Positions 1 through 9,755 of a DNA stretch of 26,203 nucleotides are shown in pieces (within the stretch, counting starts at the first letter, position 1; every line of letters begins with the position of its first letter). The position numbers and the translations under genes were made by a program. The stretch is from Candidatus Caldilinea saccharophila. Its GTDB lineage: Bacteria; Chloroflexota; Anaerolineae; Caldilineales; Caldilineaceae. The DNA is taken from the NCBI GenBank assembly GCA_016710365.1, contig JADJVW010000039.1, positions 1-26,203 of the forward strand, given 5' to 3'. The notes under the pieces are model-generated. The model saw nothing but the letters and a program-made list of their open reading frames with translations. It was not told the origin of the DNA and made no database searches.

Positions 1-542
<542 letters not shown>

Positions 543-544
543 CC

Positions 545-1123
545 ATGGCATTCCTTTATCTCATCACCCACGCCCACACACAGGTCGAGCCGGCGCTTGA
601 CGCGGTGCATTGGCGCCTCTCATCCGCCGGTCAGGCTCAGGCGGAGGCGCTGGCCGCGCTGCCCTTTTGGCCCGACATCGACCGCATCGTGGTCAGCCGT
701 GAAGCCAAAACGCGCTTGACGATCGCGCCCGTGTTAGCAAAGCAAAACATTCAGCTTGTAGAGGACGGCCATTTTGACGAAGCGGTGCGGCCTGGCTGGG
801 TGGAGGAATACAGCGCGCACGTGCAGGATTTCTTCGCCGCGTCCGACCGCTCAGTCGGCGGCTGGGAGCCGGCGACGCACGCCCTGCAACGCTTTCTGGC
901 GGGTATTGCGCTTTATGTCACGCCGCATGACGCCGAGCAGCTCGCGCTGGTAAGTCACGGGCTGGTGCTCTCGCTTTATCGGGCGCATCTGCTGGGGCAA
1001 TGGCCGGCTGACTTCGACGCGTGGCGTCAACTTGGCTTTGCCGCGGTAGCCTGCGTCGATTTACGCACCCTGGCGCTGATAGAGGATTTCAAACCAGTAA
1101 CAAACTCACCCCTGCGAGGGTAG
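545..1123 (+). CDS. Histidine phosphatase family protein (phosphoglycerate mutase-like)
   Basis: A 192-residue protein of the histidine phosphatase superfamily. The N-terminal strand LYLITHAHT occupies the place of the usual RHG motif: the catalytic His (residue 9) is kept, but the preceding Arg is Thr and the Gly is Ala. The second active-site His lies in LVSHG (around residue 138), and the SREAKT stretch near residue 51 fits the conserved region after the first helix. Substitution of RHG by a TH-type motif occurs in a divergent branch of the superfamily, so activity and substrate cannot be predicted. The ATG lies 2 bp after the hisH stop, suggesting translational coupling, but a histidine-pathway role is not shown by the sequence. 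Confidence 0.8.
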   Translation: MAFLYLITHAHTQVEPALDAVHWRLSSAGQAQAEALAALPFWPDIDRIVVSREAKTRLTIAPVLAKQNIQLVEDGHFDEAVRPGWVEEYSAHVQDFFAASDRSVGGWEPATHALQRFLAGIALYVTPHDAEQLALVSHGLVLSLYRAHLLGQWPADFDAWRQLGFAAVACVDLRTLALIEDFKPVTNSPLRG

Positions 1124-1186
1124 CCACATCACGCATCACGCATTACGCCCTCCACCCCTCGCGCCATGCCAAGAAAGCATCATCCA

Positions 1187-2263
1187 ATGACACGTGCAAG
1201 ACTTCGTGACTTAGGCGTCATCATCGGCGAACTGCCGACCGGCCTCTACAATGCCATCACCGACGTGCCGGGCGTGTGGGTTGGCCACACCACGCTCATC
1301 TACGACCAACCACGCGTGGCGCGCACCGGCGTCACCGTCATCCGCCCCCGTTACGGCGAAATCTACAAGGATCAGTGCTTTGCCGGCTATCACTCCTTCA
1401 ACGGCAACGGCGAGATGACCGGCCTGCTCTGGCTGGAAGAGTCGGGGCAGTTGGGCACGCCGATCGCGCTCACCAACACGCATCAGGTCGGGGTGGTGCG
1501 CGACGCGCTCGTCGATTACGAAGCGCGCCACCATCCCGACGCCGCGTGGCTGTTACCGGTCGTGGCCGAAACCTATGACGGCTGGCTCAACGACATCAAC
1601 GGCTTTCACATCGCGCATGACCACGTGTTTGCGGCGCTGGATGCGGCGGCGTCAGGCCCAATCGCCGAGGGCAACGTCGGCGGCGGCGCCGGCATGATCT
1701 GTCACGACTTCAAAGGGGGCATCGGCGGCGCGTCGCGCGTGGTGGAGGTGGCGGGCGAACTGTACACCGTCGGCGTGCTGGTGCAGGCGAACTACGGCGA
1801 CCGCCCGGATCTGCGCGTGGATGGTGCGCCGGTGGGCCGCGAGATTCCTGCGGCAGAAGTGCCGCTGCCGTGGGAGCGGCCACGCGCCAGCGGATCGATC
1901 ATCATCATCATTGCCACGGATGCGCCGCTGCTGCCCTATCAATGTCGCCGGCTGGCGCAGCGCGCCACAGTCGGCCTGGCGCGCGTCGGCGGCGTCGGTC
2001 ACAACGGCAGCGGTGACATCTTCCTGGCCTTTGCCACGGGCAACCACATCCCCTCCGATGCGCGGCGGCCAACCGAGCTCGCTTATCTGCCCAACCAACA
2101 GATGAACCCGCTCTTCTACGCCACCATTGAGGCCGTGGAAGAGTCCGTCCTGAACGCGCTGACCGGGGCCGAAACCATGGTCGGGCAACAGGGACGCATC
2201 GCGCACGCGCTGCCGTTGGATCGGTTGCAGACGTTGCTGGCGGGAAAGCGGATTCTTGGATGA
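1187..2263 (+). CDS. DmpA/S58-family aminopeptidase (L-aminopeptidase/D-esterase type)
   Basis: N-terminal nucleophile hydrolase of peptidase family S58 (P1 family), which removes N-terminal residues from peptides or beta-peptides after self-cleavage into two chains. NAITDVPGVWVGH near the start is the family signature; GNVGGGAGM and FKGGIGGASR follow in the middle. The expected autoproteolytic Gly-Ser pair (residues about 236-237) precedes an isoleucine run and ATDAPLLP, and GSGDIFLAFA further on fits the second half of the active site. I chose the ATG at 1187 because MTRARLRDLG matches where family members begin; an in-frame ATG at 1166 adds seven residues and has no better ribosome site. 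Length 358 aa is normal for the family. No signal peptide is seen. Confidence 0.87.
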   Translation: MTRARLRDLGVIIGELPTGLYNAITDVPGVWVGHTTLIYDQPRVARTGVTVIRPRYGEIYKDQCFAGYHSFNGNGEMTGLLWLEESGQLGTPIALTNTHQVGVVRDALVDYEARHHPDAAWLLPVVAETYDGWLNDINGFHIAHDHVFAALDAAASGPIAEGNVGGGAGMICHDFKGGIGGASRVVEVAGELYTVGVLVQANYGDRPDLRVDGAPVGREIPAAEVPLPWERPRASGSIIIIIATDAPLLPYQCRRLAQRATVGLARVGGVGHNGSGDIFLAFATGNHIPSDARRPTELAYLPNQQMNPLFYATIEAVEESVLNALTGAETMVGQQGRIAHALPLDRLQTLLAGKRILG

Positions 2264-2277
2264 CGCAAATTCACCAA

Positions 2278-2306
2278 TTGCCGTCTTACCATTTCTCTCG
2301 TATAAT
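2278..2306 (+). promoter_or_regulatory. Sigma70-like promoter of the SH3b-PA14 gene
   Basis: TTGCCG at 2278-2283, a 17-bp spacer and a perfect TATAAT at 2301-2306. Transcription would begin near 2313, leaving a leader of about 110 nt before the ATG at 2426. The box lies just after the aminopeptidase stop codon. Confidence 0.7.
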
Positions 2307-2425
2307 AACAATGCGCATTTGAAACCGAACAGGACATCGCTGCTCAGGGTAGCGCCAAGTCCAGACTTGGCCGTTCACCCGCCTACAACAGCGCAGCATC
2401 GTCCCCAACCAAGGTGACTTGCACC

Positions 2426-3634
2426 ATGAAACGATACAAGACTGGCCTCTATCTGCGCTTGCTCGTACTCTTGGCGGCGGTATTGCTGTTGATCGTCTCG
2501 GCCGGCGCCGACGTGCAAGGGGCGCCCGCCACGCAGACAGGCGGTACGGTTGGCGTCGCCAAGTTTGATGCAGTCAACGTGCGTTCCGGTCCCAGCACCG
2601 CCTATCCCGTCGTTGGGGCGCTGGCCTACGGGCAAAGTTGCCCTGTGATCGGCCGTGACACCTTCAGCGGCTGGTGGCTTTTTCAATGTCCTGGCGGCGT
2701 CACTGGTTGGGTGTCGCCCGACCTGGTGAACATCGTCGGCAACCCCAACAGCGTGCCGCTTTACACCGTTTCCGGTCCCACGCCGTCACAGCCCACACCT
2801 GTCCCGCCGCCACCGCCCGCGAACGGCTGGAACGCCTCCTACTTTGCCAACCGAGATTTGCAGGGCAGCCCCGTGCAAGTTCAGACCGTGCCCGACATCA
2901 ACTTCAGTTGGGGATTTGGCAGCCCCGGCCCCAATGTGCCGCCCGACTATTTTTCGGCGCGCTACCAGCGCACCATGAACATGGCGCCAGGCTATTACCA
3001 GTTCACGCTCGGCATGGACGACGGCGCACGCCTCTTCATCGACGGCCAGTTGGTGCTGGATGATTGGCGCGTCGGCGCGTTCCGTCAGGTCAGCGCCATT
3101 CGTTATGTCGATGGCAATGCCCACACTTATCTGGTCGAATATTTCGAGGACACCGGTCAAGCTGCGGTGCAGTTGACGATCGCTGCCAGCGCGCCGCCCC
3201 AGCCGCAGATTCCGACCCCTTCGCCCGGATCCTGGACTGTGCCACAGAATCAGTGGCTGGCGCAGTACTTCAACAACACCGACCTGGCAGGCGGCCCGAT
3301 TTTCCTCCAGTATGTGCCGCGCGGCGCCTATCCGCTCGACCTGGACTGGGGCTACGGTTCGCCCGCGCCCAATGTCAACGTTGATTACTTCTCGGCCAGG
3401 TTCGAAGGCATCTTCTTCTTTGACGCTGGCGATTACCAATTCTTTACACGTGTGGACGACGGCGTGCGCATCTACATCGATAATCTACTGGTCGTCGATG
3501 CGTGGTGGGATGGCCTCAAGGAACCGTCAAACGTCTTCCGGCGGCTAGGCGGCGGCAATCACACCGTCCGTGTCGAGTATTACGAACGCGCCGGCGCCGC
3601 CTCTGTCCGAGTCTGGTGGTCGCGTATCAACTGA
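2426..3634 (+). CDS. Secreted SH3b and double PA14 domain protein
   Basis: An exported 402-residue protein. Residues 1 to about 32 form a signal peptide: basic MKRYK, then a long Leu/Val/Ala core, then AGADVQGAPA. A bacterial SH3 domain follows (about 42-101, with VNVRSGPSTAYPVVG and GWWLFQCPGGVTGWV), then a Pro-rich linker (PTPVPPPPP) and two PA14 domains (about 134-250 and 272-402), each with YFANRDL/YFNNTDL, a WGFGSP/WGYGSP turn, DYFSAR, DDGARLFIDG/DDGVRIYIDN and VEYFE/VEYYE. SH3b domains often bind cell-wall or surface polymers and PA14 domains often bind carbohydrate, so a surface role is likely; no catalytic domain is present. The ATG at 2426 is preferred because AAGGTG lies 9 nt upstream; a GTG at 2414 lies inside that ribosome site. 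The repeat of PA14 suggests internal duplication. Confidence 0.88.
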   Translation: MKRYKTGLYLRLLVLLAAVLLLIVSAGADVQGAPATQTGGTVGVAKFDAVNVRSGPSTAYPVVGALAYGQSCPVIGRDTFSGWWLFQCPGGVTGWVSPDLVNIVGNPNSVPLYTVSGPTPSQPTPVPPPPPANGWNASYFANRDLQGSPVQVQTVPDINFSWGFGSPGPNVPPDYFSARYQRTMNMAPGYYQFTLGMDDGARLFIDGQLVLDDWRVGAFRQVSAIRYVDGNAHTYLVEYFEDTGQAAVQLTIAASAPPQPQIPTPSPGSWTVPQNQWLAQYFNNTDLAGGPIFLQYVPRGAYPLDLDWGYGSPAPNVNVDYFSARFEGIFFFDAGDYQFFTRVDDGVRIYIDNLLVVDAWWDGLKEPSNVFRRLGGGNHTVRVEYYERAGAASVRVWWSRIN

Positions 3635-3670
3635 TGGCGTCCTGCCGCTCTCTTTTTCTTTGTGTTTTCC

Positions 3671-3720
3671 GTGGCTTCGTGTGAGCAGGTCGAAGCTTGC
3701 CTCACACGGAGCCGCCCAGA
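3671..3720. repeat. Small hairpin in a 'cttcgtg'-type intergenic repeat
   Basis: Arms CGTGTGAG (3678-3685) and CTCACACG (3701-3708) are perfect inverted copies. The left side carries GTGGCTTCGTG, which also occurs in the larger inverted repeat at 20467-20575, so both may belong to one dispersed family. The region 3635-3855 between the PA14 gene and the GH20 gene holds this hairpin and the terminator below; I see no gene in it. Confidence 0.45.
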
Positions 3721-3791
3721 GCACGAAGGCGACTTACTTCAAGCTCACACCTTTGCGTGACGCCGAATCATAATTGCTGAATTGCTAAATG

Positions 3792-3828
3792 AACTGGGGT
3801 GTATACCTGATACACGCCCAGTTTTTTC
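3792..3828 (+). terminator. Rho-independent terminator downstream of the SH3b-PA14 gene
   Basis: A stem of about 13 bp (3792-3804 with 3810-3823, one bulge) around the loop ACCTG is followed directly by TTTTTT (3822-3827). It separates the PA14 gene from the GH20 gene. As it lies only about 30 bp before the GH20 start codon, an attenuator role cannot be excluded. Confidence 0.75.
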
Positions 3829-3855
3829 GTTCCCGAGTGGCTGTAGGAGTTATTT

Positions 3856-5735
<1,880 letters not shown>

Positions 5736-5739
<4 letters not shown>

Positions 5740-5852
5740 TGCACGAACATCCAGATCACCAGCGCCAGGAAGCCGACCGCCAAAAGCGTCACCTTCCAAC
5801 TATCGATGCCAAGTTCGACAAATGGGCGGCGCCGGAAAGGATTGTCGCTCAT
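5736..5852 (-). CDS. Small single-pass membrane protein, 38 aa, coupled to the upstream gene
   Basis: Reading leftward from the ATG at 5852 gives a 38-residue protein: a polar basic head MSDNPFRRRPFVELG, then one hydrophobic segment (VTLLAVGFLALVIWMFV) ending in His-stop. The start codon shares its A with the TGA of the preceding gene (TGATG), a classic re-initiation arrangement, and the TAG overlaps the convergent GH20 stop by 2 bases. The amphipathic order of basic head then membrane helix and the coupling argue that it is translated. I do not recognise the family. It may act together with the membrane-anchored helix-hairpin-helix protein encoded just before it. Confidence 0.6.
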
Positions 5853-7345
5853 CAGTGGCGTCCTTCCTGGCCGTCAGCGGCCAGCTGCGTGGCGGCGACA
5901 CGCCATTCCGCATAGTTAGTAGCCACACCGTTGGGCGTAAGGGTAATGAGCCGTAGTTCATCAGTGGAAAGCTGCGCCAGCTTGGCGTAGGTTATAACGC
6001 CGGCGGTGCGCAGGCGCTCGGCATGATCTGCGTTCAGCCCATTGATGCGCGTGAGATCGTCACCGGCGCTGAGCTCATGCTCTGCACGCAAAGCGGGGCG
6101 CGCGGCGTCAGCCCCGGTCAAGATCGTGCGCACCTGGCGTACAAACTGCACCATCGACTGCACCAGACGCACCAGCACATACTCTGTGCGTCCGGTAATC
6201 CGAGTAGTATAAACGCTATCCCGCGCCTCGCCGGCGCGCTCTCCCTTGCCAAGTGACTTTGGCTCATGCGGCAAAGGGGCACTGGCGCCGGAGCTGTCAG
6301 GATTAGTCTCCTGGCTGACCGTGTCGATCAACTCGTTGATCGATAACACAAGCGCATCAATCTTCGTGCTCGTGATGGCTTGGTTGCCCTCGCCACGCGC
6401 AGCAGCGCCAGCGTGTGCACTGGCGCCCGCCGGTTGGGACAACGCCTCAACAGCTTTTTGTGACTGGTCGGCTTGCGGCAGATTCACAGACTGGGCCGGC
6501 GTGGCAGGCCGGGGCGGAAGATTTGGCGCCTGCGCCTGGTCGGCTTGCAACGAATCCCCATATCCGTTGGTATAGGCAGGCAAGGGCGCGGCGCGGCTGG
6601 TCGCCGCAGCAGCCGTAGCAGCATCCGTAGCATCCGTGCTCGCCGCATCCGCGGCGGCGCTTTCCTGCTCAGCGTCCGCCGGCGCAGCCTCGACGTGATG
6701 GACGGAGGAGGCGGCGCTCAGTGCAGCAAGCGCCTCGGGCAAGGAAGATGGTTGAGTAATGGGCGGTTGGGAAGGACGGTTGACGGCGTCCGACAGATTT
6801 TGCGCTTGGTTTACTAGACGCGTCGCAGGCAGTGCGACGGCTTGTGGCGCCCCACCAGTGGGAGAGAGTGGTTGATGCACGGCAACGGATTGAAAGCCGG
6901 CAGGCGGTGCGGCTGGGCTGGCTTGAGCGACCACAGGGGACGGCGGTGGATTGACCGGTTGGCCGGCCGGCGCGTGTGCGCCATTGGCGGCAGGGGATAC
7001 AAATGCTGCCGAGCGCGCCGGCTGAGACGCATTCATTGGTTGAGGGACAGCCGCTGGTTTTGGGACAGCCACTGGTTGAGAGACAGTAGCAGGCGGCGCT
7101 TCTTCGGTTTCCAGATAGACGCCAGGATTCTGGAAGGCTGGCTCTGCCCAATCATGCTCGACTGTGCTGTTGGTCGCCGTCGTTGTCGCAGCGGTATACG
7201 TGCGCACAGTCGCTTGCAACTCGGCGATGCGCCGGTCGCGGATCGTCATGCGCCGGCGCCGGAAATATATCCATTCCCATAACGTGGATACGCTAAAGCC
7301 GAGCAAAAAGCCGGCCAGGACGCACCACCAGAATGTCTCTGTCAT
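5852..7345 (-). CDS. Membrane-anchored protein with C-terminal helix-hairpin-helix domain
   Basis: A 497-residue protein in three parts. Residues 4-26 form one membrane segment (WWCVLAGFLLGFSVSTLW) followed by the positive stretch YFRRRRMTIRDRR, so the N-terminus probably lies outside and the bulk inside. Residues 60 to about 350 are a low-complexity linker rich in Ala, Pro, Gln and Ser. The last 70 residues form a helix-hairpin-helix-like domain: DDLTRINGLNADHAERLRTAGV then YAKLAQLSTDELRLI. Such domains often bind nucleic acid or mediate protein contacts; no enzyme motif is present. GGAGG lies 8 nt before the ATG and a strong promoter lies upstream. Family recognition is at the domain level only. 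Confidence 0.75.
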   Translation of the reverse strand: MTETFWWCVLAGFLLGFSVSTLWEWIYFRRRRMTIRDRRIAELQATVRTYTAATTTATNSTVEHDWAEPAFQNPGVYLETEEAPPATVSQPVAVPKPAAVPQPMNASQPARSAAFVSPAANGAHAPAGQPVNPPPSPVVAQASPAAPPAGFQSVAVHQPLSPTGGAPQAVALPATRLVNQAQNLSDAVNRPSQPPITQPSSLPEALAALSAASSVHHVEAAPADAEQESAAADAASTDATDAATAAAATSRAAPLPAYTNGYGDSLQADQAQAPNLPPRPATPAQSVNLPQADQSQKAVEALSQPAGASAHAGAAARGEGNQAITSTKIDALVLSINELIDTVSQETNPDSSGASAPLPHEPKSLGKGERAGEARDSVYTTRITGRTEYVLVRLVQSMVQFVRQVRTILTGADAARPALRAEHELSAGDDLTRINGLNADHAERLRTAGVITYAKLAQLSTDELRLITLTPNGVATNYAEWRVAATQLAADGQEGRH

Positions 7346-7411
7346 CGTGTTGTCCTCCGCAGGGGCGGCCCCTTCGATCGAACCGCTGGATCAGGTTCAG
7401 GAGTCAACGCC

Positions 7412-7440
7412 ATCATACACCGGGCAGATCGCTATGTCAA
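7412..7440 (-). promoter_or_regulatory. Sigma70-like promoter for the helix-hairpin-helix gene
   Basis: On the minus strand TTGACA (7440-7435), a 17-bp spacer and TATGAT (7417-7412). The -35 box is perfect and the -10 box has one mismatch. The leader to the ATG at 7345 is about 60 nt and contains a short GGGGC/GCCCC hairpin before the GGAGG ribosome site. Confidence 0.75.
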
Positions 7441-7472
7441 CGCAGTTGAAAGCTAAAGGGCGAGTAAGCAAG

Positions 7473-8249
7473 TTAAACGCGACGCTGGCGCGCGGCTTCA
7501 AACAGAATCACCGCGCCGGCAATAGCGGCGTTGAGTGACTCGAGCGCGCCTTGCATCGGGATGGTGATCGCGACGCTGCGCGCGCGCGCCTCGGGGCTGG
7601 AGCCATGCGCTTCGTTGCTGACTAACAGAGCGGTCGGCGCGCGCCAGTCTACGCGGGTATAGTCGAGCGTCGTGTGTGCGTCGGCGAGATAGTGTTTCAT
7701 GGTAGGGGGCGTCAGTGCATCGACCGCTTGCCAGGTGGGACAGACGCGCAGCGGCAAGCGAAAGTGGGCTGCCATCCCTGCCCGCACCGTTTTATCGTTA
7801 AAAGGGTCGACAGTCGCTGGCGCAAAGATTACGCCGTCGCAGCCCGCGGCCTCTGCACTGCGGATCAGCGTGCCCGCGTTGCCAGGGTCGTTCACGCCAT
7901 CCAGGATCAGAAGCAGGCTGGAGTGTGCGGGCCAGGCCAGCTCCGGCAGCGGCAGTACGGCTGCGATGCCCTGTGGTGTGGTCGTCTCGCTCAGCGTAGC
8001 GAAGACTGCGGGAGTGCAAGAAAAACACGCACACCCTGCGGCTTCCAATTCCGCCAACAACGCTTTCCCGTCCGCCGAAACCAATGCGTCAGGTGTAAAG
8101 AAAACCGCTGCTGGCCGCGCGCCGCTGCGCCAGGCGTCGGCCAGCAGACGCACTCCCTCGACCAGCAACTGGCCGGCGGCATGGCGGCCTTTGCGGGTAG
8201 CCAGCTTGCGGGCCTCTTTGATGCGCTGATTGGAGCTGCTGGTAATCAT
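7473..8249 (-). CDS. SpoU/TrmH-family RNA 2'-O-ribose methyltransferase
   Basis: A SPOUT-class methyltransferase that transfers a methyl group from SAM to a ribose 2'-OH in rRNA or tRNA. The N-terminal 100 residues form the substrate-binding domain (KEARKLATRKGR, LLVEGVRLL). The trefoil-knot domain shows all three SpoU motifs: DGVNDPGNAGTLIRSAEAAG with the catalytic Arg (about 130), LLVSNEAHG, and IPMQGALESLNAAIAGAVIL. Length 258 aa is typical. I chose the ATG at 8249, which begins MITSSSNQRI as in relatives; an in-frame TTG at 8261 would add four residues. Which RNA position is modified is not shown. It lies downstream of rplT but is separated from it by a terminator and an inverted-repeat element. 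Confidence 0.9.
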   Translation of the reverse strand: MITSSSNQRIKEARKLATRKGRHAAGQLLVEGVRLLADAWRSGARPAAVFFTPDALVSADGKALLAELEAAGCACFSCTPAVFATLSETTTPQGIAAVLPLPELAWPAHSSLLLILDGVNDPGNAGTLIRSAEAAGCDGVIFAPATVDPFNDKTVRAGMAAHFRLPLRVCPTWQAVDALTPPTMKHYLADAHTTLDYTRVDWRAPTALLVSNEAHGSSPEARARSVAITIPMQGALESLNAAIAGAVILFEAARQRRV

Positions 8250-8290
8250 CGGCTCAATCAATTCCAGACCTATTCAGCCAAATGGCAATA

Positions 8291-8369
8291 GCACGCGGAT
8301 GACGCGGATTCAGCAGATAGCTGCGGATTCGATCAGCGAAAATCTGCCTGATCCGCGTCATCCGCGTGC
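8291..8369. repeat. Inverted-repeat element with perfect 19-bp arms
   Basis: Left arm 8291-8309 (GCACGCGGATGACGCGGAT) and right arm 8351-8369 are perfect reverse complements, separated by 41 bp that can themselves fold (GCAGAT paired with ATCTGC). The element is about 79 bp, carries no gene and lies between the rplT terminator and the methyltransferase gene. It resembles the small palindromic intergenic elements dispersed in many bacterial genomes; only one copy is present here. Confidence 0.75.
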
Positions 8370-8410
8370 CATGCTTGACCGTTTCGGTTGTGCCTGAATC
8401 GTCACCAATT

Positions 8411-8452
8411 ACAAATAAAATCCGGCAGAAGCCTGGTCGGTTTCTGCCGGAT
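8411..8452 (-). terminator. Intrinsic terminator of the infC-rplT transcript
   Basis: A perfect 11-bp stem (8420-8430 with 8442-8452) around an 11-nt loop. On the minus strand it is followed by TTTTATTTG. It starts about 40 nt after the rplT stop, the expected end of the operon. Confidence 0.85.
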
Positions 8453-8493
8453 AGATTGCGTGGGAAAGCATAGATTGCAAGCGAGCGATCGCG

Positions 8494-8850
8494 TCAGTTC
8501 AACTGAGCCTTGGCGACGTCGGCAAGCTTGGTGAAAGTGGCGGCGTCGGTGGCAGCGATGTTAGCGAGCACCTTGCGGTCGACCTGCACATCCGCCTTTT
8601 TCAGGCCATAAATGAACTGGCTGTAGTTGAGGCCATTGAGGCGCGCCGCGGCATTGATGCGCTGAATCCACAGGCTGCGGAAGTCGCGCTTGCGGTTGCG
8701 GCGGTCGCGATAAGCATAAAACAGGGACTTGAGCATGGCTTCATTGGCGCGGCGGAACAACTTGGAGCGCGTGCCAAACTGACCCTTCGTGAATTTAAGC
8801 ACCTTTTTGTGGCGCTTATGGGCGTATACTTTGGGCGTCGAACGTGGCAT
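8494..8850 (-). CDS. rplT: 50S ribosomal protein L20
   Basis: Full-length bacterial L20 (118 aa), which binds 23S rRNA early in large-subunit assembly and can repress its own operon in several bacteria. The basic N-terminus (KRHKKVLKFTKGQFGTRSKLFRRANEA) and the globular part (DFRSLWIQRINAAARLNGLNYSQFI, GLKKADVQVDRKVLANIA) match the family along their whole length. GGAGA lies about 9 nt before the ATG. It is the last gene of infC-rpmI-rplT, and unlike the two genes before it the reading frame is intact. Confidence 0.97.
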   Translation of the reverse strand: MPRSTPKVYAHKRHKKVLKFTKGQFGTRSKLFRRANEAMLKSLFYAYRDRRNRKRDFRSLWIQRINAAARLNGLNYSQFIYGLKKADVQVDRKVLANIAATDAATFTKLADVAKAQLN

Positions 8851-8969
8851 CTACTGTTTCTCCTTCCGTGGCGGCGGGTGGATAGGACGTTTTGTTTGGC
8901 GTCAACATCCAGCCTCTTACAGGCCGTTCACGTGCGGTATCCCGTCATTTTGATCGATCGAATAAAAGT

Positions 8970-9077
8970 TTACTTGGCGGCGTCGCCGGCTGCCTGTTTC
9001 ACCTGTTTGCGGATGTATTTCACATCGGTCGAAACGGCATGGCGGAAATCGCTGTTCTTGCTGGCGCTCTTGTGTGA
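8970..9077 (-). pseudogene. rpmI: 3' remnant of rpmI (ribosomal protein L35), N-terminal half absent
   Basis: An open stretch ending at TAA (8972-8970) encodes SHKSASKNSDFRHAVSTD and then VKYIRKQVKQAAGDAAK. This fits the C-terminal half of L35 (a His-Lys-Ser start, then a valine-serine-Asp-Val-Lys-x-Ile pattern near the end), and the position between infC and rplT is that of rpmI in most bacteria. A TAG stands directly upstream in frame, and the basic first 30 or so residues of L35 are not encoded in any frame. The place they should occupy is filled by the 14-bp tandem array at 9071-9172. The identification rests on order and a short, moderate similarity. It is either a broken gene or a misassembled junction. 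Confidence 0.6.
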
Positions 9078-9172
9078 CTAACTCTGTGTGACTAACTCTG
9101 TGTGACTAACTCTGTGTGACTAACTCTGTGTGACTAACTCTGTGTGACTAACTCTGTGTGACTAACTCTGTG
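9071..9172. repeat. Seven perfect tandem copies of a 14-bp unit
   Basis: The unit TGTGTGACTAACTC is repeated seven times without a mismatch (9071-9168), followed by a partial TGTG. On the minus strand the unit contains TAG, and because 14 is not a multiple of 3 it closes every frame. The array begins at the infC stop codon (9164-9162) and ends where the L35-like tail starts. It has no spacers and is not CRISPR-like. Confidence 0.95.
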
Positions 9173-9705
9173 GCGACAGGATCATAATCATGCTGTTGCC
9201 ATCGAACGCCGGCATCGATTCGACGTTGACGCTGTCCGACACATCGTTTGCGACCCGGCTCGAGCAACTCGCGCGCTACTTCCGGGTGTTGCATTTCACG
9301 GCCACGGAAGCGGATGCGCACGCGCACTTTGGCGCCTTCCTTGACGAACTTACGAATACGCGTAATCACAACCTGGACATCGTGCTCGTCAGTTTTCGGA
9401 CGCAGACGCAGCTCTTTGACCTCGATCTGCTTTTGCGCTTTGCGTGATTCGCGCTCGCGCTTCTGCTTCTCGTAAAGATACTTGCCGTAATCCATCAACC
9501 GGCAGACCGGAGGATCCGCATTGGGCGCCACCTCGACCAGATCGAGCTCGCGCTCAGTAGCCAGCGCCAGTGCGTCGCGAATCGACAGGATGCCTAACTG
9601 CTCGCCGGTCTTGTCGATGACCCGCACGCGCGACGCGCGAATCTCCGAATTGATGCGCGTCGAGTCGACCGAACTAGTGCGTTGTACAAACTCTTTCCTC
9701 GTGAT
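9162..9705 (-). CDS. infC: Translation initiation factor IF-3 (frameshifted near the 3' end)
   Basis: IF-3 binds the 30S subunit and checks start codon and initiator tRNA. Both domains are recognisable: INSEIRASRVRVIDKTGEQLG and NADPPVCRLMDYGKY in the N-domain, KELRLRPKTDEHDVQ and KVRVRIRFRGREMQHPE in the C-domain. After ARELLE the frame is lost: one surplus base at 9257-9258 must be removed to read RVANDVSDSVNVES and then NSMIMILSPQS, the true IF-3 end, closing at TAG 9164-9162. Left uncorrected, the frame runs to 9148 with an unrelated Arg-rich tail. The start is taken as ATC at 9705-9703, because AAGGAG lies 7 nt upstream and no ATG, GTG or TTG fits; infC is known for rare AUU-type starts used in autoregulation. 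Confidence 0.9.
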
Positions 9706-9727
9706 AGGAGTGCTCCTTGTAACAATT

Positions 9728-9755
9728 AAAAAATTCAGGCGAAAATATCACCTGA
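9728..9755 (-). promoter_or_regulatory. Possible transcription attenuator in the infC leader
   Basis: On the minus strand TCAGGTG (9755-9749) can pair with CGCCTGA (9741-9735), with one G-U pair, and the hairpin is followed by ATTTTTTAATT. This looks like a terminator placed just before the infC ribosome site. An alternative fold is offered by the overlapping palindrome GATGATTCATC. Leader control of infC operons by L20 is known in other bacteria; here it is inferred. Confidence 0.4.

Noticed and set aside
1127..1147. Three 7-bp near-repeats (catcacg, catcacg, cattacg)
   Set aside because: Too short and imperfect to support a functional call; noted only as simple-sequence drift between two genes.
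1652..2311. 219-residue minus-strand frame opposite the aminopeptidase
   Set aside because: Antisense shadow; the S58 peptidase on the plus strand is conserved over the same bases.
2414..2426. GTG at 2414 as the start of the SH3b-PA14 gene
   Set aside because: The GTG lies inside the probable ribosome site AAGGTG; ATG 2426 gives a normal signal peptide.
9071..9172. CRISPR-like repeat array
   Set aside because: Copies are 14 bp, adjacent and without spacers; this is a simple tandem repeat.
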